64,000 bases of DNA from Saturnia japonica (lineage: Eukaryota > Arthropoda > Insecta > Lepidoptera > Saturniidae): contig CM065308.1 in the NCBI GenBank assembly GCA_033032175.1, positions 19,773,590-19,837,589 on the forward strand, given 5' to 3'. Of the stretch, positions 11,557 to 22,273 are shown in pieces. Numbering within the stretch: the stretch's first letter is position 1; each line of letters begins with the position of its first letter. Made by a program: the position numbers and the translations under genes. The notes under the pieces were generated by a model that was not told the DNA's origin, made no database searches, and worked only from the letters and a program-made list of their open reading frames with translations.

Positions 11557-12589
11557 AAATGCTTAGCTAATGCTCAAAGCAGAAATATGTCAATAAAAAA
11601 GGTTAAAAGCTGAGCAACATTCCGTTTGCTGATATGAAATAGGACAACTGAATACATTCGTTGAGTGTACTTTGTACTCAAGCATTGAATAGTAAAAAGC
11701 CATTATAGGGACTGTTGGGTTTTTATTAATGGCAACACGGGTTCAACAGGTTCGATGAGCCTAGCACCATCTCTGCAGTTGATGTGAAATCGTTCAGCCG
11801 TTACGATAACCGAAATACTCGCGCACGCAATTTATTGTAAAATTAAAAAAAACTGTTATAAAACTGTGCCGTGGATGCTTGAAACCATCTCTGGAGTGAA
11901 GCCACGTCCCGGGACACAAGATCTGAATCACGACAACCTAAGGAGAGTGGAACCGTGCACATGCCATAATTTTTTTAATATTTCAAATTTTAAAACTGAT
12001 CTATCGAATCACACAGCGACTTTATGAACATCAACGCTTATGAAATAGAAATATTAATAACCGTAGTAAATGTTAGGAGCATCAAAAGTGAAAAGAACGC
12101 TTTGAAATGGTTATAGAAATAAAAAATATGAAGGTTCCCAAAAATGATGGATCATCCTCTCTGCTTACCATAGTAGGGGCGTAGAGTAATGATAACAAAT
12201 AACTGAGAAGTGTCCTTAAATCACGGTGCCTTGTTTTCATTTTTGATAGTTTTCAAGTTTCCCGACGTAGTGCTGCATGTAGTGCAAATATTGTTATGCA
12301 AGTAATGAAGTCTAACTATTGTAAACAAATATAATGTGGAATTACAATTATTTGAATTTCAATACAGTGTAAAGCAATGCATGATATGGATCTAGCTTAA
12401 ACAATCTATTATTTGTATTCTTTGCATTATCTCACTGACGAAGTGCAGTGATTAAATGCTGATACTTGACAGTCACTTGGCATCGAATACGATATATCTA
12501 TCACTTTGATAGCCATATAAAATGTTAATTTATTTAAGGTAAGTTACATGAAAGTTTATTCGAGGTAAATTGACTAAATTTCAAATATA

Positions 12590-12750
12590 TTATAAACTTA
12601 GCTTTTCCCGCTAAATCGCCTCTGAGCTTTTTATACTATGTCAGTGTATCCTCCTTCAGGTACTAGATTATCTATATATCAAATTTCATTGTAATCGGTT
12701 TAGTGGTTCGTTAGTGAAAAGTAACAAACAAACAGAATCTCATTCGCAGT
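12590..12750. repeat. LINE 3' tail-like fragment
   Basis: The string TATCAAATTTCATTGTAATC, then GGTTTAGTGGTT, then AACAAACAAACAGAATCTCA resembles the 3' untranslated end of abundant lepidopteran LINEs. There is no coding sequence. The assignment is from recall. Confidence 0.35.
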
Positions 12751-13454
12751 TTATAATTTTATTATTGATGAAAATTATTTATCGACGAAAGAAGGTTTGA
12801 AGGCGGTAAAACCAATTAATATTTATTTTTTTATTTAAATTACCAATATTTATTAGTTTTAATTCGTTGAGTAGATACAGTAAATTATGTTTTACTTAAA
12901 AGTGGCTGCGTTTACTTACATGTACAAACACCGAGCTGTATGACTATCTTCACCACAATAAAAGAAAGGGTTTTGCAAGTAACTTCGCAGGGTAGAATTT
13001 TTGTTACAATATACGCGTGCATCGTATAAAATGACTTCAAATTTCTTTCATAAAGCGTCTAAAGAAGTATAACTTCAATAAAAAATATATTATTGGCCTA
13101 ACCATGTTAAACATTATTAGAAGTACCTACCTTGTAAGCAATAATCGCAAAATTTTATGCATTGTACTGGCCTTCCGCGCAGAGTTCTCAGTAAGCCGTA
13201 TCTTCCGAATTTATCATCCACGTTCATCTCAGTTCGTGTGCGCTCCGTTCAACAGCATGTCTCTTCTAGGGGTTATGAGAGAATTGCTCGACGTCCGTGG
13301 CGGTTAAGTTTTTAAATTTTTGAAATGCATTTTGTATGCCCATTTTTGATAATGAAAAATTAATATTTTTTTTAATTTCAGGTAAGCTTGTGGTCTCGTA
13401 CGGGAACTTAGTAAGTTTAATATTTTAAACTTGTTTAAAGATGAAGGTGTAGGA

Positions 13455-13690
13455 TAATATCTTGATGAAACTACAATATGTTGGTAAGGCTTTTTGTAAT
13501 GTCCACCTGGCTAACTACCACCCTCAAGTTAAAAATCTGTCGCCCAACATCAATAGGTATGTTCTGGTAGCCGCACTTGAGAGCCAGTCTTCCACTTGGC
13601 TTAGTGTATTACCATCTTGGGCCACATCGTCACTTAAGATCAGGCGAGGTTGTGGCCACAACGCTAAACCTATAATGATAAAAAACTTTA
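13455..13690 (+). repeat. SINE-A copy, 3' part only
   Basis: The body matches the copy at 53,969 (ATGAAACTA, CTAACTACCACCCTCAAGTT, CTTAAGATCAGGCGAGGTTG). The tRNA-like head is missing, so this copy has no Pol III promoter. Confidence 0.65.
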
Positions 13691-14042
13691 GTTAAGATAT
13701 TACACTAAAAAATAAATATAATATTATTGGTAGAAATATCATTAACATAATATTTAATATAACATTGTTTTACGACAATACTGACCTCCATTTACACATA
13801 AATATTAAAGGAAATAAATTAACTGTCACATATTATAATTCGTGTCTGTTATGCATAGACAAATATTAAGCAAAAAGTCGATTATAGTGATTTATTGACC
13901 GAATAATAAACAAATTTCTTAGAAAATGAAATTAAATATTATAACAAGTTCTGTAGTCTAGAACAGATCTAAACAAGGCATTATAAAATAAAATAAAAAC
14001 CAATTATACAATTAACCTATTTATTCAGACCATTCTTCGGAT

Positions 14043-14254
14043 TAGTCAGATCGCGACTTCTTTACAATCGCGGCAATAGCCGAGGCCGAGGTCCGGCCAT
14101 ATTGGCACCCTTGCGCGCATGTTGCCCACGCTTTCGGGGCTGAGTGCCTTAAGCGCTCGCCCCCAAGTCCGGTAAAGCTGTAAAAGCTATCAACGGCTCT
14201 ATTTTCGGATAGGGCCCCTCAGGCTAACAGTAAAGACAGTTCGAAAAAAAAAAA
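14043..14254 (+). repeat. Module H copy a (retroposon 3' end with A-run)
   Basis: It starts CAGATCGCGACTTCTTTAC and passes through TTGGCACCCTTGCGCGC and GGTAAAGCTGTAAAAGC. It ends GGCTAACAGTAAAGACAGTT followed by an A-run. It matches the copies at 25,630, 48,915 and 55,085 in detail. The terminal A-run suggests a retroposon. Confidence 0.6.
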
Positions 14255-14504
14255 CATTCTTCTGCCATAAGTTGGTGAGGTATTGGGTATACTAGGGGTT
14301 ACAATGTTCTTGCAATATCACTGAAGTAAAAGGATACTAAATTTCAAATGAATCAGACATGTAAAAGTGGTTCACATCCCTTCATTAACCAGAAAATAGC
14401 TGATGATTTAGTATACAAACACCTAAACAGGATTTTTGAAATAATAGCTAAAGAGTACTCTGGTTCAAGAAAACTTTAAAAGAAAAACAAAGTAGACCAA
14501 AACT

Positions 14505-14580
14505 TGTTCATTCGTTTGGGAATTACGACGCATATTAAACTTATAACGCTCCCTCTGTTTCGAGGTTATTTTTTTTTTAA
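14505..14580 (+). repeat. LINE 3' terminus fragment
   Basis: The order CGTTTGGGA, ACGACGCATATTAAACTTAT, AACGCTCCCTCTGTTTCGAGG followed by a T-run matches the terminal region of the fragment at 60,245 in general layout. Confidence 0.35.
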
Positions 14581-15177
14581 TTAAAACAATACCATATATT
14601 AAAAAAAATGCTTTTTCTTGTCAAAAATATTAAACATTAATGACAAGTGTAAACTCAAATAAGAATGACGTTTAGTATTCAGTCCGCGGTTCACGAGACA
14701 CTCGACTCTTCGTATGAGAATTTTTTCGCTTATTTTTATTGCTTCTAAAATATTTGGTATTAATTAATTCAAATTTCAACGTTATAACGTATTACTGTGA
14801 GTTGACTCACTATGCAAGGTTAGAATACAAGGCATCTTCGATCTTGATCTGTGGTTGTTAGGATGAAATTTGATTGGACGTCTGAGCAGTTTGAAAATGT
14901 AGTTTAAGTAGAGATTATAATGCTAGTCATCGGTGAAATTTAACACTATCATGAGAAGAAATCAAGAGGAATATTATATACTATTAGGCTATATTCGTTT
15001 TGCGGTATTCAGAAATAGTGTCCTAATGTATTATCGTGGTTGCCTATTTACTGAAGGTGGACTATTTTACTTGCTTATTCTTTCTTGTTCAATGAAAATG
15101 TTCCTCATTAACTTACTGAAAAATTCATAAGTGCAATGATTTTAAATTACTATCGATAAACCGTATGATGATAATAA

Positions 15178-15400
15178 TCTATACTAATATTATACAGATG
15201 AAGAGTTTATTTGGTTGAATACGCTAATTTGAGGAACTACTGGTTCGAATGTAAAAAATGTTTCAATGTTAGGTAGCCCATTTATCGAGAAAGGCTATCA
15301 GGCCATTTAACATCACGCTACGATCAATAAGAGCGGAGTATCAATGAAAAATGTTGGAAAAACGGGCAAATTTTGTTCCTTTTGAAAGTTTCCATTGCGT
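15178..15400 (+). mobile_element. Non-autonomous Helitron, Lep1 type, 3' end decayed
   Basis: It begins TCTATACTAATATTATACAG directly after an A, the canonical Helitron 5' TC in an A|T target. The body follows the lepidopteran Lep1 pattern: GAATACGCTAATTTGAGGAA, AGCCCATTTATCGAGAAAGG, ACATCACGCTACGATCAATA. The expected 3' hairpin and CTAG end are not recognisable near 15,400. Helitrons of this size carry no replicase and depend on an autonomous partner. Confidence 0.75.
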
Positions 15401-16218
15401 TTGCTGTATAAATAGATAAAAAAGATATGCAACAATCGTGTGTAATAGAATTATTTATCTTAAAAAGTTGTAAAAAAAAGTCCGCGATAGCTTTACTTTT
15501 ACTTTTAAGTTTTACTCAATATAACCTTTTTTATGGTAATAAGATTTGTTCTAAAATAAAGAATTATTTGCGAAGGTGTTTTTATATACATGGTATTAAT
15601 CCTTATCGAAATAAATACATTATTCATCACAACTATTTAATTTTGAATAAAATTGCCCATTACAGTAATTGATTTAAATTAATACCTTAGGAGATATCAC
15701 TGTTTTAAAATAACTCGCCAGAAAAATAATGATAAAGTACCGCGTGCGCATTTTTATTATGCAGAATAATGTGGGAGGCGGGCGGCATCTAATAATACAG
15801 AGCTATGACCCACTCTGTCTAACCGTTTCTCTCTCTCTCAAAAGGTAGGCTCTCGGCCCCGAGGGCTTTAATGTCTGCTATACGTCTATATGCTAGTAAT
15901 ATCTAACTAGTACTAATAGGTTAGTAGTAGTTATTTGCACGATAAATAACAGAAAAAAATTATAAGTGTAAAAGTACTTCCTTTACTACGATCTTATGAT
16001 ATTTTTTTCTCAAAAATATCAATGTATGTAACAACGGTATCAGAAACTTTAAATTAAAAAAAAAAAACAGATTGCTATAAAACTTAAGCATGTAAGTAGT
16101 AATTGCTAATAAAAAAGACAAATTGATAAAAAAACGAATAAATTGTTCGCAACATAAGAGAAACAACAAAAAGCGAACAGCTCACTGACTAGTTATTGGC
16201 AAATCGAGTATTATTACG

Positions 16219-16239
16219 TTTTATCGACAATCGATAAAA
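16219..16239. repeat. Perfect 9-bp hairpin containing a DRE-like site
   Basis: TTTTATCGA, loop CAA, TCGATAAAA. The arms resemble the insect DREF site (TATCGATA). It lies before a somewhat GC-richer block (16,240-16,310). There is no gene nearby to give it meaning. Confidence 0.3.
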
Positions 16240-16549
16240 GCGTGCGTGACTGTCATTGTGATAGATATTGTTGTAAAAGCGGTTCGCGGCGCAACACTAG
16301 CGGCCGAGTGTGTATTTTAGTTTTCTTATCTACTTTACCTTATTACTGACATAATAATTATCTTATTTTTTTTCTTTTTTTTATATACTGGCCTGTTATT
16401 GCAACTGATAAGTGAGATACGATCCGCGTACTAAAGTCTGTTGAGAGTTGGGAATCCAGAAAAGTGGAATCCCATAAACGCAAAGGTTTTAAAACTTATG
16501 AAAAACTTAATTGCATAAAATACGGCACGCGCCGTGACGCGGAACACGA

Positions 16550-16706
16550 TCTAACTAATAATATAAATAAAAAAGTGAGTTTGTTTGCTTGTTTGTTACT
16601 CAATCACGTATAAACGGCTAAATGGATTTGGATGAAATTTGGAACACAGCTTTTTATTCAGGTATGTTTTTTTTGTTCATGTGAATGGAGATGAGGGTTC
16701 AGCTAG
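16550..16706 (+). mobile_element. Short non-autonomous Helitron (157 bp), both ends intact
   Basis: It starts TCTAACTAATAATATA after A (16,549) and ends CAGCTAG before T (16,707), exactly the A|TC...CTAG|T structure of Helitrons. The body keeps the family block AACGGCTAAATGGATTTGG followed by GATGAAATTTGGAACACAG. The usual 3' hairpin has been lost. At 157 bp it is the most compact copy here with both termini. Confidence 0.8.
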
Positions 16707-17039
16707 TGATATATAAAACAATACAGGGTAGGAATAAGGAAATAAATTGATGATGCAATTATATTACTGATTTAACTATACTCTGAAATATGAATCTTAT
16801 TTTGTACGTTTCAGGAAAATTGATTTTATGTCATTTTTTTATCTACCATCACCCACTGGATCACCTTAATGGCTCTAATTTTCTCGAAAAATTAAGAAAG
16901 GTAGAGCACAAAGAATTTTTTTTTGGAGATTTCATTCTATTTCTGGCAGTCCGTCTGGTGGAATACCTACAACCCTACAATAGATAATATCCAAATAACT
17001 TTGTGTTGTGTTTTAGCAGTGAGTAGGGCTTACATAGCA

Positions 17040-17240
17040 TAGTAAAATTTTTACGGATGCAACGCGTCACGAAAATGAGAGCGGGAGAGCGATTGAAACC
17101 GATTCAGAGAGAGTGAGAAAGGGCGAACGTAGCATGCAGCACGTAGCCATGGAGACAATGTGTAAACAGCGAGTTAAATTTATAAATACACATTTTGTGA
17201 TAAATTTGTAAATCGTCCTATACTAAGCAGTTGTTCAGAG
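17040..17240 (+). other. GA-rich block ending in a good splice-donor-like sequence
   Basis: A purine-rich block (GAGCGGGAGAGCG, CAGAGAGAGTGAG) is followed by a well-placed start, GCCATGGAG, that opens only 20 codons before a stop. It then reaches TTCAGAGTAAGTAAT near 17,236, which fits an insect 5' splice site. This could be an untranslated first exon or chance. There is no other exon to support it. Confidence 0.15.
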
Positions 17241-17904
17241 TAAGTAATATATTTGTTATCTTTTTGCTAATATACAGTTTTTTATGTTAATTCGTTTGAA
17301 GGTTAGGAAGTTTTAATATTTACAAATAACATTTTAATGTTCCTAACATAAGGTCCCTCCCTCTAAGTCTCGGAAATCTAAAGCTTTAGATTAGTATAAA
17401 TATAAACGAGATTTAAAAACTAGTTTGCCAATAAAGTTTTACTTCTGACCTGTGTACTTTGTACGCACGCACTTTTTTTAGATATATAAATATATTTTTA
17501 GGTTATATTGCTACAAAGACTCCGTTTATCGTTAAAACGTCACGTGACCATGTAGATGACGACTTATATGAATTTACTCCCTATCCAAACATCCGTATAG
17601 AAGATTTCACTTCAAAAACCGCACGCGCCCCCTAAAAAAATCCAGTGCGTAAAAGGAGGCGTTATGCTCAATTTAAAAAAGATGGTTCGTTCCAATTTTT
17701 ATAGTGTCAAGTTTCTGTGTGCACCAAGGAATTTTTCGAAGTTTGCGTAACTAATCTGAATTAAATTAGTAATGCTGCCGGTTGACGGTGAATCTTACAT
17801 AGTAATACAATGCAATAGGAAAACTACAAAACTATAGGCCGTCTTTACCTTTATGGGTGGTAAAAGATGGGACCGCACGGTTTTGATACTTCAATTATAT
17901 TTGA

Positions 17905-18265
17905 AATTTTGAAGTGAAACTTCTTTAGCATCGTTGTGATTTGAAAGTCGATGAAACAAAAAAGCGAAAGCGACAGTAAAAAGATAGCCACGCATTAACG
18001 AATTATTTTACCTCACCAAAAAGGCACGAAAAAAAAACTTTTTAGACAACACTTATGAGTATGGCATTCTGTTACTGATTGATAATGTGTTAGGTTACCA
18101 TGGATATTTCAAATGTGCATGAATTGAAAATGATGTTAAGAATAATGATTGTGACTACTCGTATGTACATTTTCATAAAATTTAAATTAGTGTGTATCTC
18201 ATAATTTTCTGAATTAAAAAAAAACATAGATGTGAAGGTTTCACTTCTGCCACGAGTGAATTGAA
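17905..18265 (+). repeat. Repeat E, copy 2
   Basis: This is the reverse-complement partner of 3,700-4,050. The left end is GAAGTGAAACTTCTTTAGC (17,911) and the right end is GTTTCACTTCTGCC (18,238), so it has short inverted termini. The middle has TTACCTCACCAAAAAGGCAC, shared with copy 1. Confidence 0.55.
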
Positions 18266-18365
18266 CACATAATTTTTTTACTTGATGTTTTTGACGCTTA
18301 ACTTACAAACATGTTTCTGAGTAGAAATACAATAGCCCATTAAATTTATGGCAACGAATTTAATT

Positions 18366-18510
18366 TCACCCTGTGTATTTTGAAGCGATGATGAATCAGA
18401 GGTAGCGTGTTTCAACAAGGCCTCGATCGACGCAGATTCGAAAATTGCAATCAGCTTACGCTTTCGGTGAAGGAAACTATCGTGATGAAACTATAGCGTG
18501 GGGATAGGAC
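18366..18510 (+). repeat. SINE-A copy, 5' part
   Basis: An A-box region (GATGAATCAGAGGTAGCGTG) and a B-box-like CAGATTCGAAA are present. The family block GGTGAAGGAAACTATCGTG, ATGAAACTATA follows. The 3' half is missing; the following ~180 bp is unrelated. Confidence 0.6.
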
Positions 18511-18519
18511 ATTTTCTAA

Positions 18520-19650
18520 TGCTCTTCTCGCCTGGCCTGGATATTGGCCTATATTAGAGAATCAGTCGCTCAGCATCTACGGGTGTAATCCGGCAGCTGC
18601 ATATGAGCGCCTTCTTTGGGCTTAATACGTCACTATTTTCGGCGAGATCTTCAGGGAGCCTAGCTAAGTTGCCTTTCTACAATTGTTAACGCTGAGAAAA
18701 GACAAAAAAAACCATTACAGTATCTCAGAGTTAAGTAAGTGATCAGCTATGCTCCCAGGCTCACCCATATGATCACGCTAATCCTGTAAGAGACATTTCT
18801 GCAGTTCACACGAGGTAGAAGCAAAACCACCAGGAAACAAAAGCGATGCACGTGAACAATACGCCACGCTAGCTATGACGACTTTTCTCAAGGCTTAGTA
18901 ATACGCAGGCGTAAAAATGTAAAAATAGACATACTAACTAGCACACGTAAAAAGAGGAGACAGAAATAGCACTGTATAATGTGTTATAATGTCTCATTCT
19001 CACACCGACTGAATCATAGAGACGTATGTGTTTGTCTTTTTAAGTGTTGCTATTTTTTTCATCGAGCTTCAAATCAAAACTGTAATAAAGAAGGTTTCAC
19101 ACCAAAAAAAACAGAAACAACTTTATACTCCTTGATAAAACTAGACAAAGGAATATACATAGTTTACAAACTCAAAGATATTCCTTATTAGGCATGACAA
19201 TGTTCTATATCAAGATAGTTTCTGCTATTTATTCACCTTTAAAAACATATGTAGAAATATTATATTATTAGCTCTCGTATTCATGCAAGCTTTTGTTATA
19301 ACGACCAAACAAAAAAGCTCTCCGAATGTTTTTATATCAACACCCTACTCAGTCCTTTTTAATATGGCCCAGTTTGATACGTTGAAGACAAAACAAAAAA
19401 AAATCGGCCCTTCTAACAGACGCGACGTGGCGCGGCGCACAGGTGGAATAGTTATGTTTGTTTGTTTGCTTGAAGTGTTAATGTAAGTCTTAGCACGTAA
19501 TAGTGTATGAATTATTGAAAAGAAAAGTGTACTAAAGTGACATAGTATTAGGAATGCTGTGTTATCATTGTCTGACGATTTTTGGTAAAGAAATGCAGTT
19601 GTGACACGTCATAAATTATTTTGGGGAGGCGGGGCGGTATTTGTTTTATT
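18520..19650. other. No recognised feature
   Basis: 18,520-18,800 is less AT-rich than its surroundings but has no coding or repeat match I can name. The rest is AT-rich. A GC run, GACGTGGCGCGGCGCAC, at about 19,424-19,440 recalls the one at 7,783. Confidence 0.4.
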
Positions 19651-19654
19651 TTTG

Positions 19655-19712
19655 TGACGAAGCTACTTAACGCGGCATGGGAGCTAAACTGAAAAAGTGT
19701 CCGACCCTAAAA
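19655..19712. repeat. Short repeat shared with 33,297-33,350 (inverted)
   Basis: GGGAGCTAAACTGAAAAAG with flanking CGAAG(C/T)TACTTA occurs here and, reversed, at 33,297-33,350. It is too short to classify. Confidence 0.4.
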
Positions 19713-20085
19713 AACCATACAATTCAAGGATTTTTTAAATTCAGTCTTAAATGGCTCAGCTGTGTTATGACCAGATTTGTATTTCTGTTCAAAATTGAAT
19801 GTACTGAATAACTTTATAATTTGTCCATATTTTTATTATAATTACCATTACCATTTTTTTAAACTTTATAAACAAAAATTAAAAAAGGAATTATATTAAA
19901 AAAAAAACAAATCAGCGGGGTTCAAATCATCGACCACTCGTACTGTACATACAATAGTTCGTACAAGGCTAGTCGTCACATTATTATTTATAGGTAGCGA
20001 AAGAAACTTTGTTACTACCAGGTGTCCCACGACACCTCTGGTTTTTTTTAAATATAGCACGGCAAAGGTATTTCTGATTGTAAAC

Positions 20086-20522
20086 TGCATGTTTAAAAAT
20101 TAAAGTAAATTATTGAGTAATATTCGTCAATAGATAAAAGCCTAAAGCAATACAGATCTGGAAAAAGTAATTGTATTTGTATTAAATTTTCCCTTTGGAA
20201 AATTAATATTTTTTGTCTGTGGGTCACGTGATTTGAAACGCCGCCCGCCGATTAGAATTCGTGACGTCACCATTCAGGAAATATGAACGTTAGACTCTTG
20301 CGGAAGTTGTCACATTAGTCACTGTTATTTAAAAAAATGTCATGTAAAATGAATGATGACGTCACGGGATCAGAATGCCGCGTTTTGTGGCGAATTTTTA
20401 ATTTAAATTAAAACTTATTTTCAAATCATTTTTTGTGGTGTTTTAATGAAAAAAAAAAAATATTCAAAGATATTATTTTTAATCATATAATATATTTAAA
20501 ACAATTTTTTCAAAAGTATTTC
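20086..20522 (+). repeat. Repeat C, copy 1 (CACGTG/TGACGTCA-bearing)
   Basis: About 435 bp aligns with 27,160-27,587 (inverted) and 44,812-45,124. It carries the palindrome TCACGTGA at 20,224 and TGACGTCA at 20,272 and 20,357. Between them lie AACGTTAGACTCTTGCG and AAGTTGTCACATTAGTCACTG, which are well conserved. Flanks are AT-rich on both sides of this GC-richer core. There is no coding frame and no clear TIR. CACGTG is an E-box/bHLH-type site and TGACGTCA is the CREB/ATF full site; binding is inferred only from the match. Confidence 0.6.
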
Positions 20523-20949
20523 GGTTCGATTCGGTTATCCCTTGCCGGTCCTCGGTGTAATGCCAGCTCATAAGCCATCTCGGCAGCTGAACATACACTG
20601 GCTAATCCTGAAACACGAGAAACCGAAAGACAATCACTGTTACTACCTACCATAACCATGGTGATCGCGATCCAATTGTGTAAATAAGTAAAAATAAAAT
20701 TAAAATCTTTTATTTCAGACCAACGTCTATTTTGTTAGTATAATACAGAGCTTAGAAACGACTAATTTACATGTACTGGGAGAACAATACGAATTATTTA
20801 TGGAACGTCACAGTATAGGCATACACAATGTCCTAGTATGTGACTGTCTCATCTTTCTGCTACAGCATTCAAGATGCTATTGAGGCTGGTGTGTACTTTG
20901 CGCATTAATTCCGAATGCGGCTGAAGCGCTGTAACGCTTGATTAATGGA

Positions 20950-21045
20950 TATAAAACGGATACGAACTGATAGTAGTCTTTTGACGTTCATAAGTGTCTT
21001 CTTAGGGCCTAAATTAACTAAATAATATTTCAATATTTGATGACC
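20950..21045 (-). repeat. Repeat I, copy 1 (LINE 3' region)
   Basis: The minus strand shares TTAGGCCCTAAGAAGACACT and ATGAACGTCAAAAG with 34,320-34,478 and 53,795-53,945. Confidence 0.4.
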
Positions 21046-21049
21046 CCGG

Positions 21050-21745
21050 AATGCAATACGCCTAATATATGGTTTAAAGTCGTCGTGAACTAGTCGGACA
21101 TAACTTTCGTGTTCTACCACCTGTGTTCTAAATTTTTACATGACAAGACTCGAACGTACCTACGGACTTGAGATCGATATTCCATTGGTCTTAACAATTT
21201 GGCCACGACGACTTCATAAATCGATATAACCGAGGCGGCACCGTACTAAATCTGATACACCCCCGATCGTGCGCTTTCATACGTCAGGAACTATTGTTTT
21301 CGACCCAATGGAGCGCGAATACCGCAAAAACTCGACCCCAGAATGTTATAATTCTTTAACGAATAAAATATTTTATATCGATATGAGTTTCAATGTGCGT
21401 CCGATATTTAAAATACACGTTGTCGCTAAAAAACAACACTGCACATATTGGTTTTTATTATAAAATACGATATCGCAATATAAAAATGTATTTCGTAGAA
21501 AAACAACAGACTGACTATAAATTGTAATTAATAGGATTCGCGATTATTAAAAGTATCAAGGAAAGATTGTATCGTGGTATTTATGTTAATTTTATTATGC
21601 AGTAACTGTGTGTTTTTATACACAAATTTTCTAGAATTATCGTACATATTTTATTAATTTGAATTAGTAGATAAGAAGACTATCGGCTGATAATGAAGGA
21701 AAAAAAAACGAGGAAACCGAATCGTTTGATTTTTGTTTTTTGTTT
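21050..21745. other. No recognised feature
   Basis: The sequence is mixed to AT-rich. No repeat match within the window and no coding signature were seen. Confidence 0.4.
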
Positions 21746-21747
21746 TA

Positions 21748-21822
21748 TCTGATTATACTGTTAGCATTATGAGCCCTGAAGCCTTTTACGGTTTATACAG
21801 CTTCAGCGGGCTTGGGGTTAAA
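21748..21822 (-). repeat. Module H copy i (short)
   Basis: The minus strand reads CCCCAAGCCCGCTGAAGCTG, then CTTCAGGGCTCATAATGCTA, then ACAGTATAATCAG. Only the terminal ~75 bp of module H is present. Confidence 0.5.
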
Positions 21823-22010
21823 CGCTGGAGAAATGTTCTTGTTGTACTGTCGTATGCGAGGAAAACACAGAAGCGCAGACTTCTCAGTGTTTGAAATCGC
21901 CAATAAATACGTTCTGAGATGTTGCGGTGAATAGGCCCGTGCCATATATCGGGAAGACGCCTTAAACCCGCTAGTAAAATATTTATAGGTATATCTATAC
22001 AAATATTTAT

Positions 22011-22247
22011 CCTCATTAGCCTAGTGGTCGTGGGTTCGTTTTTCAGATCGAGCAAAGTGTTATTGGGGCTTTCTATGTAATTCTTAGTAGCAGCGCGGAG
22101 TTTGATTTAGTGCTTGATTAATGGCAATAGGCGCGCCCCTATCCTATTACATGGGACCTAAAAAAACATACCCGGCGGACAGTGGGTGTATAAGTACACT
22201 TCTGCCTAACCCTTTGGGGATACAGGCGTGATGGTATGTTATGTTAC
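22011..22247 (+). repeat. SINE-B copy
   Basis: It starts CCTCATTAGCCTAGTGGTCG, an A-box-like tRNA head, followed at once by TGGGTTCG; the A and B parts are closer together than in a tRNA, suggesting a small deletion. The body has ATTAATGGCAATAGGCGCGC and CATACCCGGCGGACAGTGGG and ends near ATGGTATGTTATGTTAC. The mariner begins 27 bp downstream. Confidence 0.65.
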
Positions 22248-22273
22248 ATTTTAAAACACAAAAGATTGTAATA

